From assembly GCF_025143825.1 (NCBI RefSeq), contig NZ_CP083560.1, positions 2,728,001 to 2,792,000 of the forward strand: a stretch of DNA of 64,000 bases, read 5' to 3'. The notes under the pieces were generated by a model, which had not been told where the DNA came from, ran no database searches, and saw only the letters and a program-made list of their open reading frames with translations. Positions 1 through 8,865 of this stretch are shown piece by piece. The DNA comes from Sulfitobacter sp. S223 (GTDB lineage: Bacteria > Pseudomonadota > Alphaproteobacteria > Rhodobacterales > Rhodobacteraceae). A program made the position numbers and the translations under genes. Position 1 is the stretch's first letter. Each line of letters opens with the position of its first letter.

Positions 1-117
1 AGCGACACCGAGCTGAAAGCGAAATTCGACGCGGCCATCACCTCCATGAAGGAAGACGGCACATTGAACGCAGCGATCATCAAATGGTTTGGCGAAGACG
101 CGACCGTTTACGAATAA
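1..117 (+). CDS. ABC transporter substrate-binding protein, C-terminal end (partial)
   Basis: Only the last 38 residues are inside the window, read in frame from base 1 to a TAA at 115-117. The segment (acidic/lysine-rich helix, then GTLNAAIIKWFGED) is the usual C-terminus of family 3 periplasmic amino-acid/amine binding proteins, where the last helix packs on lobe 1. It is followed by a strong terminator and then two permease genes of the polar amino-acid family, so it is very probably the binding protein of that transporter. Substrate cannot be read from the fragment; the downstream gamma-glutamylation genes suggest an amine or polyamine. Confidence 0.8.
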   Translation, partial: SDTELKAKFDAAITSMKEDGTLNAAIIKWFGEDATVYE

Positions 118-131
118 TCCAATCACAGATT

Positions 132-167
132 GAAGGGGCGCGCCACATCGCGCCCCTTCTTCATTTT
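132..167 (+). terminator. Rho-independent terminator or attenuator after binding-protein gene
   Basis: An 11-bp perfect stem (132-142 pairs with 149-159, GC-rich, six-base loop 143-148) is followed by a T-rich tract (160-167). It lies between the binding-protein stop and the first permease. In ABC transporter operons such hairpins often let the binding protein be made in excess over the membrane subunits, so partial read-through is likely. Confidence 0.8.
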
Positions 168-219
168 GTCAGTAAACTCGATTACTGACACACGACCAGA
201 CGTCCCTACCTAAAAGAGC

Positions 220-1107
220 ATGCCGATTTTTAGTTTCTGCACCGATCCGTCCCAGATTGAGGGCCTGAAATGGCTTAGCTGCTACCTGACGACAGGTAAG
301 CATTTGAATCTCTATTGGTCCTTGCTGACTGTGCTGACCCTCTTGGCCATCACTGCCCCTGCAGCGCTTGCATTCGGTTTTGCCGGTGCGTCTGCTGCGC
401 GGTCCCGGATCGCGCCTCTGCGCTGGATCGGCAAGACCTATATTGCGATCGTGCGCGGTGTGCCTGACATCGCCTTTTTCCTTTTCTTCGTGATCGCGCT
501 TGATCAGGGGGTCGAATATCTGCGCCATAAGGTGCTTTGCTCTGACTGGGACCAGCCGATCCGGCAGGGAAATGATTTCATTGTCTGTCAGGCTGCCAAG
601 ATGCCTCTGGGCACCTCGCCGCAATGGGTTCACGAAGCATACGGCTTTTCCCTTGCGGTGCTGACCTTCGCAATCGTGTTTGGCGCTTTCGCTGCGAATG
701 TATTGTTTGGTGCCATGCGCGCAGTGCCCCACGCCCAGCTTGAGACTGCCGAGGCATACGGCATGACACCCAGCCAGATTTTCCGTCGCGTTTTGGTGCC
801 GCAAATGTGGGTCTACGCATTGCCTGGCCTTGGCAACCTATGGATGGTGCTCATTAAGGCGACGCCGCTGCTGTTTTTGCTCGGCGTCGAAGACATCGTT
901 TATTGGGCCCGCGAGCTTGGCGGCTCCAAGACCACACGATTTACCGACTACCCTCACCCGGATTGGCGCATGTGGTACTTCCTAGGGCTGCTGGTGTTCT
1001 ATCTGATCTTTACGCGTATCTCCGAGATCGTCATTGCCCGCCTGATGCAACGTCTGACACATGGTCAGGCAACTACGGGCGGCGAAGCACAAAGGAAACT
1101 GGCGTGA
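220..1107 (+). CDS. ABC transporter permease, polar amino-acid (HisM/GlnP-like) family
   Basis: A 295-residue inner-membrane subunit. Several hydrophobic segments are evident, and the EAA cytoplasmic loop that docks on the ATPase is visible around residues 174-195 (ETAEAYGMTPSQIFRRV then PQ and a later GLGN). A long periplasmic insert near residues 105-127 carries two cysteines, which could form a disulfide; this is larger than in most HisM proteins. It follows a binding-protein gene and precedes a second permease, so the two should form a heterodimeric channel. The ATPase gene is not in the window and probably lies upstream of base 1. Confidence 0.88.
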   Translation: MPIFSFCTDPSQIEGLKWLSCYLTTGKHLNLYWSLLTVLTLLAITAPAALAFGFAGASAARSRIAPLRWIGKTYIAIVRGVPDIAFFLFFVIALDQGVEYLRHKVLCSDWDQPIRQGNDFIVCQAAKMPLGTSPQWVHEAYGFSLAVLTFAIVFGAFAANVLFGAMRAVPHAQLETAEAYGMTPSQIFRRVLVPQMWVYALPGLGNLWMVLIKATPLLFLLGVEDIVYWARELGGSKTTRFTDYPHPDWRMWYFLGLLVFYLIFTRISEIVIARLMQRLTHGQATTGGEAQRKLA

Positions 1108-1192
1108 TTGGTAAGTCCTTTATCAAAGCGGCCGAACAGGCGTGCTCAGCGTGCCCTGCCGCAACTGCTTTGCTCCTGCCGGAGCGACAGAA

Positions 1193-1999
1193 ATGAGCTG
1201 TATTCAAACCATTCAGGATTACGGCCTGCGCGCCATCGGCATTGGCGAACGTCTGCTCCCGCGCGAAGACTTCACCCTATGTGAGCAGTTCACCCTGATC
1301 GGCTCTGGCATGATCTGGAACGTTTACTTCGGGCTAACGGCGCTTGTTTTAGGATTCTTTTTTGCCACTGCCCTTGCCCTTGGCAAAGCGAGCGATAAAC
1401 GCATCCTGCGCAAACCGTCCGAATGGTTCATCTTCTTCTTTCGCGGGTCACCGCTGTTTATCCAGTTCTTCTTTGCCTACTTCGTGTTTCTCAGCCTCAA
1501 ATCGGTCTTTCCGGTGTTTGACGCCTTTACCTCAGCATGGCTTGGCGCGGCGATCGTGCTGTTCCTCAACACATCGGCCTATTCCGCCGAGATTTTCTAC
1601 GGTGCGCTGCAATCCATCCCCAAGGGGGATGTTGAGGCCGCTGACGCCTACGGACTAAGCGGCTGGACGCGTTTCAAACGGGTAATCTGGCCCACCATGC
1701 TGCGCCTTGCCTGGCCTGCCTACACGAACGAGGCCATCTTTCTGTTTCACGCGACAACTTTGGTCTATATCTCCAGCTTTCCAGCTTGGCAGCAACGCGG
1801 CGACGCGCTTTATTACGCCAGCTATTTCGCGGATAAGACCTTTAATCCGTTCATCCCCTACCCCATCCTTGCCGGCTATTTTATCATTCTAACGCTGGTG
1901 GTTATCTCTGTTTACGGGTTAGTGAACCGGCGGCTGAACCGTCACCTGCCAGCCGAACGCAGGCAAAAAATACGCTTGCGCCCCAATCTGATACGGTAG
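1193..1999 (+). CDS. ABC transporter permease, polar amino-acid family (second subunit)
   Basis: A 268-residue membrane protein when begun at the ATG at 1193, which has GGAG eight bases upstream; the open frame extends back to a GTG at 1142 but that extension is Cys/Pro-rich and does not look like family sequence. The EAA loop is at about residues 146-166 (DVEAADAYGLSGWTRFKRV). It pairs with the permease ending at 1107. The two subunits presumably import the substrate used by the ligase/oxidase genes that follow on the same strand. Confidence 0.87.
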   Translation: MSCIQTIQDYGLRAIGIGERLLPREDFTLCEQFTLIGSGMIWNVYFGLTALVLGFFFATALALGKASDKRILRKPSEWFIFFFRGSPLFIQFFFAYFVFLSLKSVFPVFDAFTSAWLGAAIVLFLNTSAYSAEIFYGALQSIPKGDVEAADAYGLSGWTRFKRVIWPTMLRLAWPAYTNEAIFLFHATTLVYISSFPAWQQRGDALYYASYFADKTFNPFIPYPILAGYFIILTLVVISVYGLVNRRLNRHLPAERRQKIRLRPNLIR

Positions 2000-2027
2000 T
2001 AAGCATAATTTGATCAAAAAACCCGCG

Positions 2028-2082
2028 GCGCTGGCCGCAGGCGTCGGATGCGCTCAACCGAGCGTGCTGTCATGGCCAGCGC
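2028..2082. other. Inverted repeat in leader of the ligase operon
   Basis: The 2000-2097 gap holds a 9-bp perfect inverted repeat, GCGCTGGCC at 2028-2036 and GGCCAGCGC at 2074-2082, whose right arm ends 15 bases before the ATG of the first glutamine-synthetase-like gene. It could fold in the transcript and hide the start region, or be chance in GC-rich DNA. No terminator T-run follows. Confidence 0.3.
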
Positions 2083-2097
2083 ACCAAATGGTGACCT

Positions 2098-3432
2098 ATG
2101 CACAACTGGCTTCGAAAACATCCTAACGTCCGCACGATCCGTGTGGCTGCTGCCGATCTTAACGGCGTGCCGCGCGGCAAACGCATCCCCACACGCTTTG
2201 CCGACAAGATTACGCAGGACGGTACGCGCTTTCCGTTTTCTGTGCTGAACCTCGATATCTGGGGTGAGGATATTGATGACAGCCCGCTGGTTTTCGACAG
2301 TGGCGACCGCGACGGTGTTCTCCACCCGACCGAGCGGGGTTTCATGCCGATGCCCTGGCTTGAAGCGCCTTCTGCGTTGTTGCCAATCTGGATGTTCCAC
2401 GAAGATGGCCGCCCATATGCCGGTGATCCGCGTCACGCACTTCGCGCGGTACTTGACCGGTTCAAGGCACGCGGCCTGACCCCCGTCTGCGCGGTCGAGC
2501 TTGAGTTCTTTCTGATCGACGATTCCGGCCGCAAGTTGCAGGTGCCGCTGAGCCCACGATCAGGCAAACGCCGCAAGGGCGCCGAGACGCTTAGCATTCG
2601 CGCGCTTGACCAGTTCGATGAATTCTTCACCGATCTCTATGACGCTTGCGAAGAAATGGATATCCCCGCCGATACCGCGATTTCAGAGGCGGGCCTTGGC
2701 CAGTTCGAAATCAACATGATGCATTGCGATGACGCCCTGCGCGCCGCTGATGATGCATGGTTGTTCAAGATGCTCGTGCGCGGACTGGCGCGGCGTCACG
2801 GCTTTGCCGCCAGCTTTATGGCAAAACCATATGCAGATTACCCAGGCTCTGGCCTCCATACGCATTTTTCTGTTCTCGATAGCGAGGGCAATAACGTCTT
2901 TGACAATGGCGGCCCCGAAGGCACAGATGTTATGCGCCACGCCGTTGCCGGCTGTCTTGAGGCTATGGCAGGTTCAGCGCTGATCTTTGCCCCCCATGCC
3001 AACAGCTTTGAACGGATGGTGCCGGGCAGCCACGCGCCGACCGGCGTGAGCTGGGCCTATGAAAACCGCACCTCCTCCATTCGCATCCCTTCGGGTTCAA
3101 GCGCGGCTCGGCGGATCGAGCACCGTGTCTCGGGTGGCGATGTGAACCCATATCTGATGCTGGCTGCGGTCCTTGGCTCTGCCATCAACGGCATAGAAGA
3201 CGGGAAAGAGCCCCCCGCCCCTATCACCGGCAACGCCTACGCTGCCGATCTGCCGCAGATCCCCCACACATGGCAAAGCGCGATCGACACTTTCGAAAAA
3301 GACGCCGCGGTCGCCCGCATCTTTGCACCAGAGCTGATCCAGAACCTTGTCCTGACCAAGCGACAGGAGTTACACTATATGGAAGAGCTTGAGCCGGCCG
3401 AGCAGGTCGAAATTTATCTGGATACGGTGTAA
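2098..3432 (+). CDS. Glutamine synthetase family protein (gamma-glutamyl-amine ligase, PuuA-like)
   Basis: A 444-residue type I/III GS-fold enzyme. The metal/ATP elements of the catalytic domain are visible: VELEFFL near residue 134, GLHTHFSVLD near 251, an Asn-rich nucleotide segment NRTSSIRIP near 325, and NPYLMLAAVLGS near 355. Paralogues with this architecture attach glutamate to putrescine, other polyamines, ethanolamine or similar amines using ATP, rather than to ammonia. It is the first of two such ligases separated by an amidotransferase and followed by a PuuB-like oxidase, so a gamma-glutamylated catabolic route is likely. The real amine substrate is unknown. Confidence 0.85.
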   Translation: MHNWLRKHPNVRTIRVAAADLNGVPRGKRIPTRFADKITQDGTRFPFSVLNLDIWGEDIDDSPLVFDSGDRDGVLHPTERGFMPMPWLEAPSALLPIWMFHEDGRPYAGDPRHALRAVLDRFKARGLTPVCAVELEFFLIDDSGRKLQVPLSPRSGKRRKGAETLSIRALDQFDEFFTDLYDACEEMDIPADTAISEAGLGQFEINMMHCDDALRAADDAWLFKMLVRGLARRHGFAASFMAKPYADYPGSGLHTHFSVLDSEGNNVFDNGGPEGTDVMRHAVAGCLEAMAGSALIFAPHANSFERMVPGSHAPTGVSWAYENRTSSIRIPSGSSAARRIEHRVSGGDVNPYLMLAAVLGSAINGIEDGKEPPAPITGNAYAADLPQIPHTWQSAIDTFEKDAAVARIFAPELIQNLVLTKRQELHYMEELEPAEQVEIYLDTV

Positions 3433-3436
3433 CCCC

Positions 3437-4120
3437 ATGAAAATAGGTATCCTTCGTACAGGCCATTCACCTGAAGGCATGATCGAGACCATCGGTAATT
3501 ACGATGTCATGTTCCAACGTCTGCTGGATGGCAACGATTTTGTTTTTGAGACTTTTTCCGTCGTGGACGGTGAGTTCCCAGCAGGCCCGCAGGACGCGGA
3601 CGGCTGGCTTATCACCGGTTCAAAACACGGCGCCTATGAGGACCACGCGTGGATTGCGCCGCTTGAGGGTTTGATCCGCGACATCAACGCCACCGGAAAA
3701 CCCATGATCGGCGTCTGCTTTGGCCACCAGATCATTGCGCAAGCGCTGGGTGGCAAAGTTGTCAAATTCGACGGCGGCTGGTCCGTTGGCCGCACTGAAT
3801 ACACGCTAGACGGCAAGCCCGTTGCGCTTAATGCGTGGCATCAGGATCAGGTGGTTGAGCTGCCGGAAGGCGCGCGAGTCGTGGGCTCCTCGGACTTTTG
3901 CGCCAACGCCATGCTTGCTTATGGTGACAGTATCTGGACGATCCAGCCACACCCCGAATTTGGCAGCGACTTTATTGACGGGCTAATCCGCACACGGGGC
4001 AAGGGCGTCGTGCCGGACAACCAGCTTGAGGCGGCCAACAGCGCCCTGTCCCTTCCCGTGAACAACACCGATATCGCCGCGCATATGGCGCAATTTTTCA
4101 AGAGCAAAGCGAGGGCCTGA
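3437..4120 (+). CDS. Type 1 (class I) glutamine amidotransferase-like hydrolase
   Basis: A 227-residue triad amidotransferase domain. The nucleophile elbow GVCFGHQ puts the catalytic Cys at about residue 94, and the His-Glu pair is in HPEF near residue 171; all three triad residues are present. The ATG at 3437 lies four bases after the preceding stop; the open frame runs further upstream but only inside the previous gene. In this context it probably hydrolyses a gamma-glutamyl bond, as PuuD does for gamma-glutamyl-GABA, although sequence style is closer to GMP-synthase-like amidotransferases than to classical PuuD. Its stop overlaps the next start by one base (TGATG). Confidence 0.8.
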   Translation: MKIGILRTGHSPEGMIETIGNYDVMFQRLLDGNDFVFETFSVVDGEFPAGPQDADGWLITGSKHGAYEDHAWIAPLEGLIRDINATGKPMIGVCFGHQIIAQALGGKVVKFDGGWSVGRTEYTLDGKPVALNAWHQDQVVELPEGARVVGSSDFCANAMLAYGDSIWTIQPHPEFGSDFIDGLIRTRGKGVVPDNQLEAANSALSLPVNNTDIAAHMAQFFKSKARA

Positions 4121-5478
4121 TGGCCGATTGGAAAGAACAGCTGCCCGAGGCGGCCCAAAACTACCTCAAAGACCGCAATCTGGATGAGGTGGAATGCATC
4201 ATTCCAGACCTTCCCGGCATTGCCCGTGGCAAGGCCGTTCCAGCCTCGAAATTCGCGCGGCAAGACAGCTTTCATCTGCCGGACAGTATTTTCTACCAGA
4301 CGATCACCGGCAACTGGGGTGAGGCCGCAGGCGACGAGGGCTTTATCGAACGGGATATGATCCTGCGCCCTGATATGACCACCGCCACCGCCGCCCCATG
4401 GACTGGCGACTGGACATTGCAAGTGATCCATGACGCCTATGACCGCGACGGCAATGTCGTGCCTTTCAGTCCGCGCAACGTGCTAAAGCGGGTGGTTGAG
4501 CTTTACAGGGCCGAAGGATGGGAGCCTGTAGTGGCCCCTGAAATGGAATTCTACCTTACTGCGCGCAACCTTGATCCTGCGCAGGAAATCAAACCGATGA
4601 TGGGCCGCTCTGGCCGTCCCGCAGCGGCACGGCAGGCCTATTCGATGACTGCTGTGGATGAATTCGGTCCTGTCATCGACGACATCTATGATTTTGCCGA
4701 AGCGCAGGGGTTTGAGATCGACGGGATCACACAGGAAGGCGGCGCAGGCCAGCTTGAGATCAACCTGCTACATGGTGATCCGGTCAAACTGGCGGACGAG
4801 GTTTTTTACTTCAAACGTCTGATCCGCGAAGCGGCCATGCGCCATGACTGCTACGCGACTTTTATGGCCAAACCGATCGCAGATGAGCCGGGTTCGGCCA
4901 TGCATGTGCATCACTCTGTTCTGGATGTGAAAACGGGCAAGAATATTTTCTCTGATGCGGATGGCAACGAAACAGAGCCGTTCATGCACTTTATTGCGGG
5001 GCTGCAAAATCACATGCCCGCAGCCTTGGCCGTCATCGCACCATATGTGAACAGCTACCGTCGCTATGTGAAAGATCACGCCGCGCCGATCAATCTGGAA
5101 TGGGGACGCGACAACCGCACCACAGGCATCCGCGTCCCGATCTCCAGCCCGAACGCACGGCGCGTCGAAAACCGTCTGGCCGGGATGGATTGCAATCCGT
5201 ACCTTGGCATCGCGGCATCGCTGGCTTGCGGGTATCTGGGTCTCAAGGAAGGCAAGCCACCACTGCCCGAATTCAAGGGCGATGCCTATGACGGGGATGG
5301 CGATATCCCCCGCACAATGGGCGAAGCGTTGGACATCTTCAGCGAGGCAACCGAGCTACACGAAGTGCTCGGGTCGGATTTCGCGCGCGTCTGGGGCATC
5401 GTGAAAGCAGCAGAGTATGACGAGTTCCTACAGGTCATCTCCCCTTGGGAGCGTGAGCATCTGTTGCTGAACGTCTGA
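4120..5478 (+). CDS. Glutamine synthetase family protein (second gamma-glutamyl-amine ligase)
   Basis: A 452-residue GS-fold paralogue of the ligase at 2098-3432. Key segments align with it: PEMEFYL near residue 138, GSAMHVHHSVLD near 257, NRTTGIRVP near 333 and NPYLGIAASLACGY near 360. Its N-terminus also has the short conserved LPGIARGKAVPA stretch seen in the PuuA group. Start is the ATG overlapping the preceding stop, so translation is coupled. Having two ligases in one operon suggests two amine substrates, or a heteromeric enzyme; I cannot tell which. Confidence 0.85.
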   Translation: MADWKEQLPEAAQNYLKDRNLDEVECIIPDLPGIARGKAVPASKFARQDSFHLPDSIFYQTITGNWGEAAGDEGFIERDMILRPDMTTATAAPWTGDWTLQVIHDAYDRDGNVVPFSPRNVLKRVVELYRAEGWEPVVAPEMEFYLTARNLDPAQEIKPMMGRSGRPAAARQAYSMTAVDEFGPVIDDIYDFAEAQGFEIDGITQEGGAGQLEINLLHGDPVKLADEVFYFKRLIREAAMRHDCYATFMAKPIADEPGSAMHVHHSVLDVKTGKNIFSDADGNETEPFMHFIAGLQNHMPAALAVIAPYVNSYRRYVKDHAAPINLEWGRDNRTTGIRVPISSPNARRVENRLAGMDCNPYLGIAASLACGYLGLKEGKPPLPEFKGDAYDGDGDIPRTMGEALDIFSEATELHEVLGSDFARVWGIVKAAEYDEFLQVISPWEREHLLLNV

Positions 5479-5513
5479 TCCCGCATCGCGGGACACAATA
5501 GAGGGCTGCACTG

Positions 5514-6818
5514 ATGAACCTGCTTTTTGCGAATGACAAACGTGGCGCGTATCCACCAAGTTGGTATGCTGCAACGGCAACGCCGCTTGCCCCGTTTGAG
5601 CCGCTCAAAGGGGCGCAAAAGGCCGATGTTTGTGTCATTGGCGCAGGCTATACGGGGCTTTCCGCGGCCCTGCATCTGGCGCAAGCCGGACGCAATGTGG
5701 TTTTGCTGGACGCGCAGCGTGTCGGCTTTGGTGCGTCAGGGCGCAACGGCGGGCAGCTTGGCTCTGGCCAACGTATGGAACAGGACGCTCTTGAATCTCT
5801 GATGGGCGACACCGAAGCGGCAAAGCTGTGGGACATGGCCGAGGACGCCAAGGCGCTTGTCAAATCGCTGATTGCGGCACACCAGATAGACTGCCATCTG
5901 AAACCCGGCGTGGCGTGGACTGGGTCAACCGATGCCGATGTGCGGCATTTACACAGCTACGCGGATCATCTGGCCGGCAAATACGGGTATGACCAGATCG
6001 AAACTCTGGACCAAGCCGCCTTGAAATCCGTCTGCCCTTCGCCCGATTACCGCGGTGGGATACTGGATATGGGCGCAGCACATCTGCACCCGCTCAACTT
6101 CGCGCTTGGCCTTGCACGCGCTGCCGCGGCAGCGGGCGTGCGTATCCATGAACGCAGCGCCGTGCACCATATCGACCAGGGGGCTCCTGCCACAGTGCGG
6201 ACAGATGCAGGCCATGTCGTGGCCGACCACGTGATCCTTGCATGCAACGGCTATCTTGGCGGGTTGAACCGCCGCGTTGCTGCGCGGGTGATGCCGATCA
6301 ACAATTTCATTGCCGCAACTGAGCCATTGGGTGAACGCGTCAAAGATATTTTGCCGCGCGATGTGGCAGTAGCCGACAGCCGCTTTGTGGTGAACTATTT
6401 CCGCCTCAGCCATGATGGTCGGCTGTTGTTCGGGGGGGGCGAAAGCTATGGCTACCGCTTCCCAAGTGATATTGCCTCCAAAGTCCGCAAGCCAATGTCA
6501 GTGGTTTTCCCGTCCCTGTCAGACGTGAAGATTGACTATGCTTGGGGTGGCACCCTCGGGATCACGATGAAGCGCTTGCCCTACGTGACGCGTTTGGGGG
6601 CCAATATGCTGTCGGCCTCTGGATACTCCGGTCATGGCGTTGGCACCGCCACCCATGCAGGGCAGCTGATGGCACGCGCGATTGAAGGGGACGGTGACGG
6701 TTTTGATACGCTTGCCGCCCTGCCCAGCACACCGTTTCCAGGTGGCCCCGCCATGCGGTCTCCGCTGCTGGTGATGGCGATGAGCTGGTACGCCCTGCGT
6801 GACAAGCTCGGCGTTTAA
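5514..6818 (+). CDS. FAD-dependent oxidoreductase, gamma-glutamylputrescine oxidase-like (PuuB family)
   Basis: A 434-residue DAO-family flavoenzyme. The Rossmann ADP-binding motif GAGYTGLSAALHLA is at about residues 43-56 followed by an acidic residue at the end of strand 2 (VVLLDA), and the second FAD signature GASGRNGGQLGSGQ is near residue 73. A C-terminal WGGTLGITMKRLP and SGYSGHGVG block is typical of the PuuB/glycine-oxidase group. It should oxidise a gamma-glutamyl-amine to the aldehyde plus hydrogen peroxide and ammonia. Being 35 bases behind the second ligase, it completes a ligase-oxidase-hydrolase set; a separate aldehyde dehydrogenase is not found here. Confidence 0.85.
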   Translation: MNLLFANDKRGAYPPSWYAATATPLAPFEPLKGAQKADVCVIGAGYTGLSAALHLAQAGRNVVLLDAQRVGFGASGRNGGQLGSGQRMEQDALESLMGDTEAAKLWDMAEDAKALVKSLIAAHQIDCHLKPGVAWTGSTDADVRHLHSYADHLAGKYGYDQIETLDQAALKSVCPSPDYRGGILDMGAAHLHPLNFALGLARAAAAAGVRIHERSAVHHIDQGAPATVRTDAGHVVADHVILACNGYLGGLNRRVAARVMPINNFIAATEPLGERVKDILPRDVAVADSRFVVNYFRLSHDGRLLFGGGESYGYRFPSDIASKVRKPMSVVFPSLSDVKIDYAWGGTLGITMKRLPYVTRLGANMLSASGYSGHGVGTATHAGQLMARAIEGDGDGFDTLAALPSTPFPGGPAMRSPLLVMAMSWYALRDKLGV

Positions 6819-6911
6819 GAGCCGTTTTTACATTGCTGTAACCAAACCGCGCTTGCCACGGCAGCTTGCTCATTTATGCTGTGCGAAAGAAATCGATCAG
6901 GATTATGACCA

Positions 6912-8087
6912 TTGAATAGCCCCGATATGCACAGCGCAGAAGCCCTTCCCGAAAGCCTGCGTGCCGAAGTTGACAGGCTGCTCAGCAGTGGTGACCTGTT
7001 CCGGTATACTGCTGACAGTGACGCACCGGCGACCCTGCTTGAGGCTGAATTTGCCGAAATGATGGGCAGCCGCTTTGCTCTTGCGGTATCCTCCTGCTCG
7101 GCTGCGCTGTTCCTGTCTCTCATGGCGCTGGACCTACCCCGCGATGCGCGTGTGCTAATCCCCGGCTTTACCTTTGCGGCTGTTCCCTCTGCGGTGATCC
7201 ATGCGAATTGCTTGCCGGTGCTATGCGAAGTAGGCGAAAACTACCGCATCGACATCGAAGATTTCAAAACCAAGCTGCCTGACGTCTCAGCAGTGATCAT
7301 CAGCCATATGCGCGGCCACACCTCGGATATGGATGCGATCATGGCGCTCTGTGAGGCAGCGGATGTCCCCCTGATCGAGGACGCGGCACACAGCCTTGGC
7401 ACCACGTGGAGCGGGCGCAGGATCGGCACATTGGGTAAAATCGGCTGTTTTTCATTCCAGAGTTACAAGATGATCAATGCGGGCGAAGGCGGCATTCTGA
7501 TCACCGATGATGCCGATCTGGTGGCCCGCGCCATCATCATGTCCGGCGCTTACGAGCATAACTGGAAGAAGCACCCTGTGTTGCAGGACGCCTTTGCGCG
7601 GCACCAGAACAAGCTGCCGCTTTATAATTTACGGCTTAGCAATCTGTCAGCCGCCCTTGTGCGCGCCCAATTGCCGGAATTGCCGCGCCGCATCAAAGAT
7701 GGCCTGCGCAACCACGATCTGGTTGCGGCCAGATTGGCAACCTCTCCCTATATCGACGTGCCTGCGCCGCTTCCGCCTGAGGTGCGTGCGCCGGATTCGA
7801 TCCAGTTCAACCTTACCGGACTGTCCGATGAGACGATCCGCGCCTTTTCAGCGGCCGCGGCTGCATCTGGCGTCAAGGTTCAGGTGTTCGGGCAAAGTGC
7901 AGACAATGCCCGGGCATTCTGGAACTGGCAATTCATTCCGGACTTGCCGGAATTGCCCGCCACACGCGCCGTGCTGATGCGGGCCTGCGATGTGCGACTG
8001 CCCGTTCACTTCACAACAGAGCATTGCGAAAACATCGCGTCGACCCTGCTGGAAGCGCTGGAAAATGTCACTCGGGCTGCTGCCTGA
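6912..8087 (+). CDS. DegT/DnrJ/EryC1/StrS family PLP aminotransferase
   Basis: A 391-residue type I-fold enzyme of the sugar-aminotransferase family. The PLP phosphate/ring segment (IEDAAHSLGTTWSG) and the Schiff-base lysine context SFQSYKMINAGEGG are present, with Lys at about residue 186. I favour the TTG at 6912 because AGGA sits nine bases upstream; the first in-frame ATG (6927) has no ribosome site. These enzymes usually transaminate keto-sugars, but no nucleotide-sugar genes are near; the neighbours are amine catabolism and PHB. Function is therefore open. The 93-base gap before it may contain its own promoter. Confidence 0.82.
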   Translation: MNSPDMHSAEALPESLRAEVDRLLSSGDLFRYTADSDAPATLLEAEFAEMMGSRFALAVSSCSAALFLSLMALDLPRDARVLIPGFTFAAVPSAVIHANCLPVLCEVGENYRIDIEDFKTKLPDVSAVIISHMRGHTSDMDAIMALCEAADVPLIEDAAHSLGTTWSGRRIGTLGKIGCFSFQSYKMINAGEGGILITDDADLVARAIIMSGAYEHNWKKHPVLQDAFARHQNKLPLYNLRLSNLSAALVRAQLPELPRRIKDGLRNHDLVAARLATSPYIDVPAPLPPEVRAPDSIQFNLTGLSDETIRAFSAAAAASGVKVQVFGQSADNARAFWNWQFIPDLPELPATRAVLMRACDVRLPVHFTTEHCENIASTLLEALENVTRAAA

Positions 8088-8179
8088 GTAGCGGGTTATT
8101 GAACAAATGGGGGAAACGCTGCCACGCAAGCGGCGGCGGAACAGTTGCCCATGACATCCCTGCCACGGGCAGCCAGTCA

Positions 8180-8728
8180 TTACTTCAGTTTTGACAATTT
8201 GTCCTGAAGCTCAGCCAGCTGGCGCTTGATCGCAGCCAGATCTTCGTTGCTTTCGGGTTCGGACGGTTCCAGTCCCGAGCTTGTCTTACCCGGCCAGCTA
8301 CCTGTCATCGCCTTCATGAACGCCTCTTGCTGCGCCTGCATGGCATCGAAACCGGGCATCTTGGCGATCGGGTTCAGAGAGGTCATGTTTTCCATTACCT
8401 TTGCCTGCCCGTCCCGCAGCATTGCAAAAGACTGCTGAAGGAATTCCGGCACGACACTGACCTTGCCGGTCATATAACTGCGCACAAGATCGTTCAGGAC
8501 GTCGACGGGTAAAACGCTTTCGCCACGGCTTTCGTGCTCGGCGATGATCTGCAACAGGTACTGGCGCGTCAGATCGTCGCCGGATTTCAGATCAACGATC
8601 TGCACCTCGCGACCATCCCGGATAAAACCCGCGATATCCTCAAGCGTTACATAGTCGCTGGTTTCAGTATTGTAGAGGCGCCTACTGGCGTATCTCTTGA
8701 TCAGAAGGCGTTTGCCTGTATCTGCCAC
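8180..8728 (-). CDS. phaR: Polyhydroxyalkanoate synthesis repressor PhaR
   Basis: A 182-residue protein with the PHB accumulation regulatory N-terminal domain at about residues 8-68 (RYASRRLYNTETSDYVTLED and later IVDLKSGDDLTRQ), then the second PHB-binding domain, and a charged coiled tail (LAELQDKLSKL). PhaR binds DNA when PHB is absent and lets go when it contacts the polymer, so it controls phasin and itself. It is the last gene of the leftward phaC-phaP-phaR set. A CTGC-N3-GCAG dyad 25-35 bases in front of its start supports autorepression. Confidence 0.95.
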   Translation of the reverse strand: MADTGKRLLIKRYASRRLYNTETSDYVTLEDIAGFIRDGREVQIVDLKSGDDLTRQYLLQIIAEHESRGESVLPVDVLNDLVRSYMTGKVSVVPEFLQQSFAMLRDGQAKVMENMTSLNPIAKMPGFDAMQAQQEAFMKAMTGSWPGKTSSGLEPSEPESNEDLAAIKRQLAELQDKLSKLK

Positions 8729-8751
8729 GTATTTTCCTCCGCAAAAGATGT

Positions 8752-8764
8752 GCTGCAGTGCAGC
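8752..8764. promoter_or_regulatory. Putative PhaR operator in front of phaR
   Basis: The 13-bp dyad GCTGCAGTGCAGC contains CTGC-AGT-GCAG, which fits the CTGC-N3-GCAG site known for PhaR of Rhodobacter sphaeroides. It lies just upstream of the phaR start on the minus strand, where bound repressor would block transcription. Confidence 0.7.
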
Positions 8765-8790
8765 CTAGACGCCGCAAACGCAAAAAGAAA

Positions 8791-8814
8791 GGGTGAGCTG
8801 CATGCAGCTCACCC
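8791..8814 (-). terminator. phaP terminator (12-bp perfect palindrome)
   Basis: A 24-base perfect palindrome between phaR and phaP. On the minus strand it is followed by a T-rich tract (bases 8790 down to 8781, read as TTTCTTTTTG), so it should end the phasin message. Its centre is CTGCATGCAG, i.e. a PhaR-like site with a two-base spacer, so it might also bind the repressor weakly. Confidence 0.8.
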
Positions 8815-8865
8815 CTCCTTTAACCAAAGCTTCCCGAAGAAAGCAGGGAGTCTGGATATTCAGAC

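Noticed and set aside
1142..1192. GTG start for the second permease
   Set aside because: The added residues are Cys/Pro-rich and unlike the family; the ATG at 1193 has a good GGAG.
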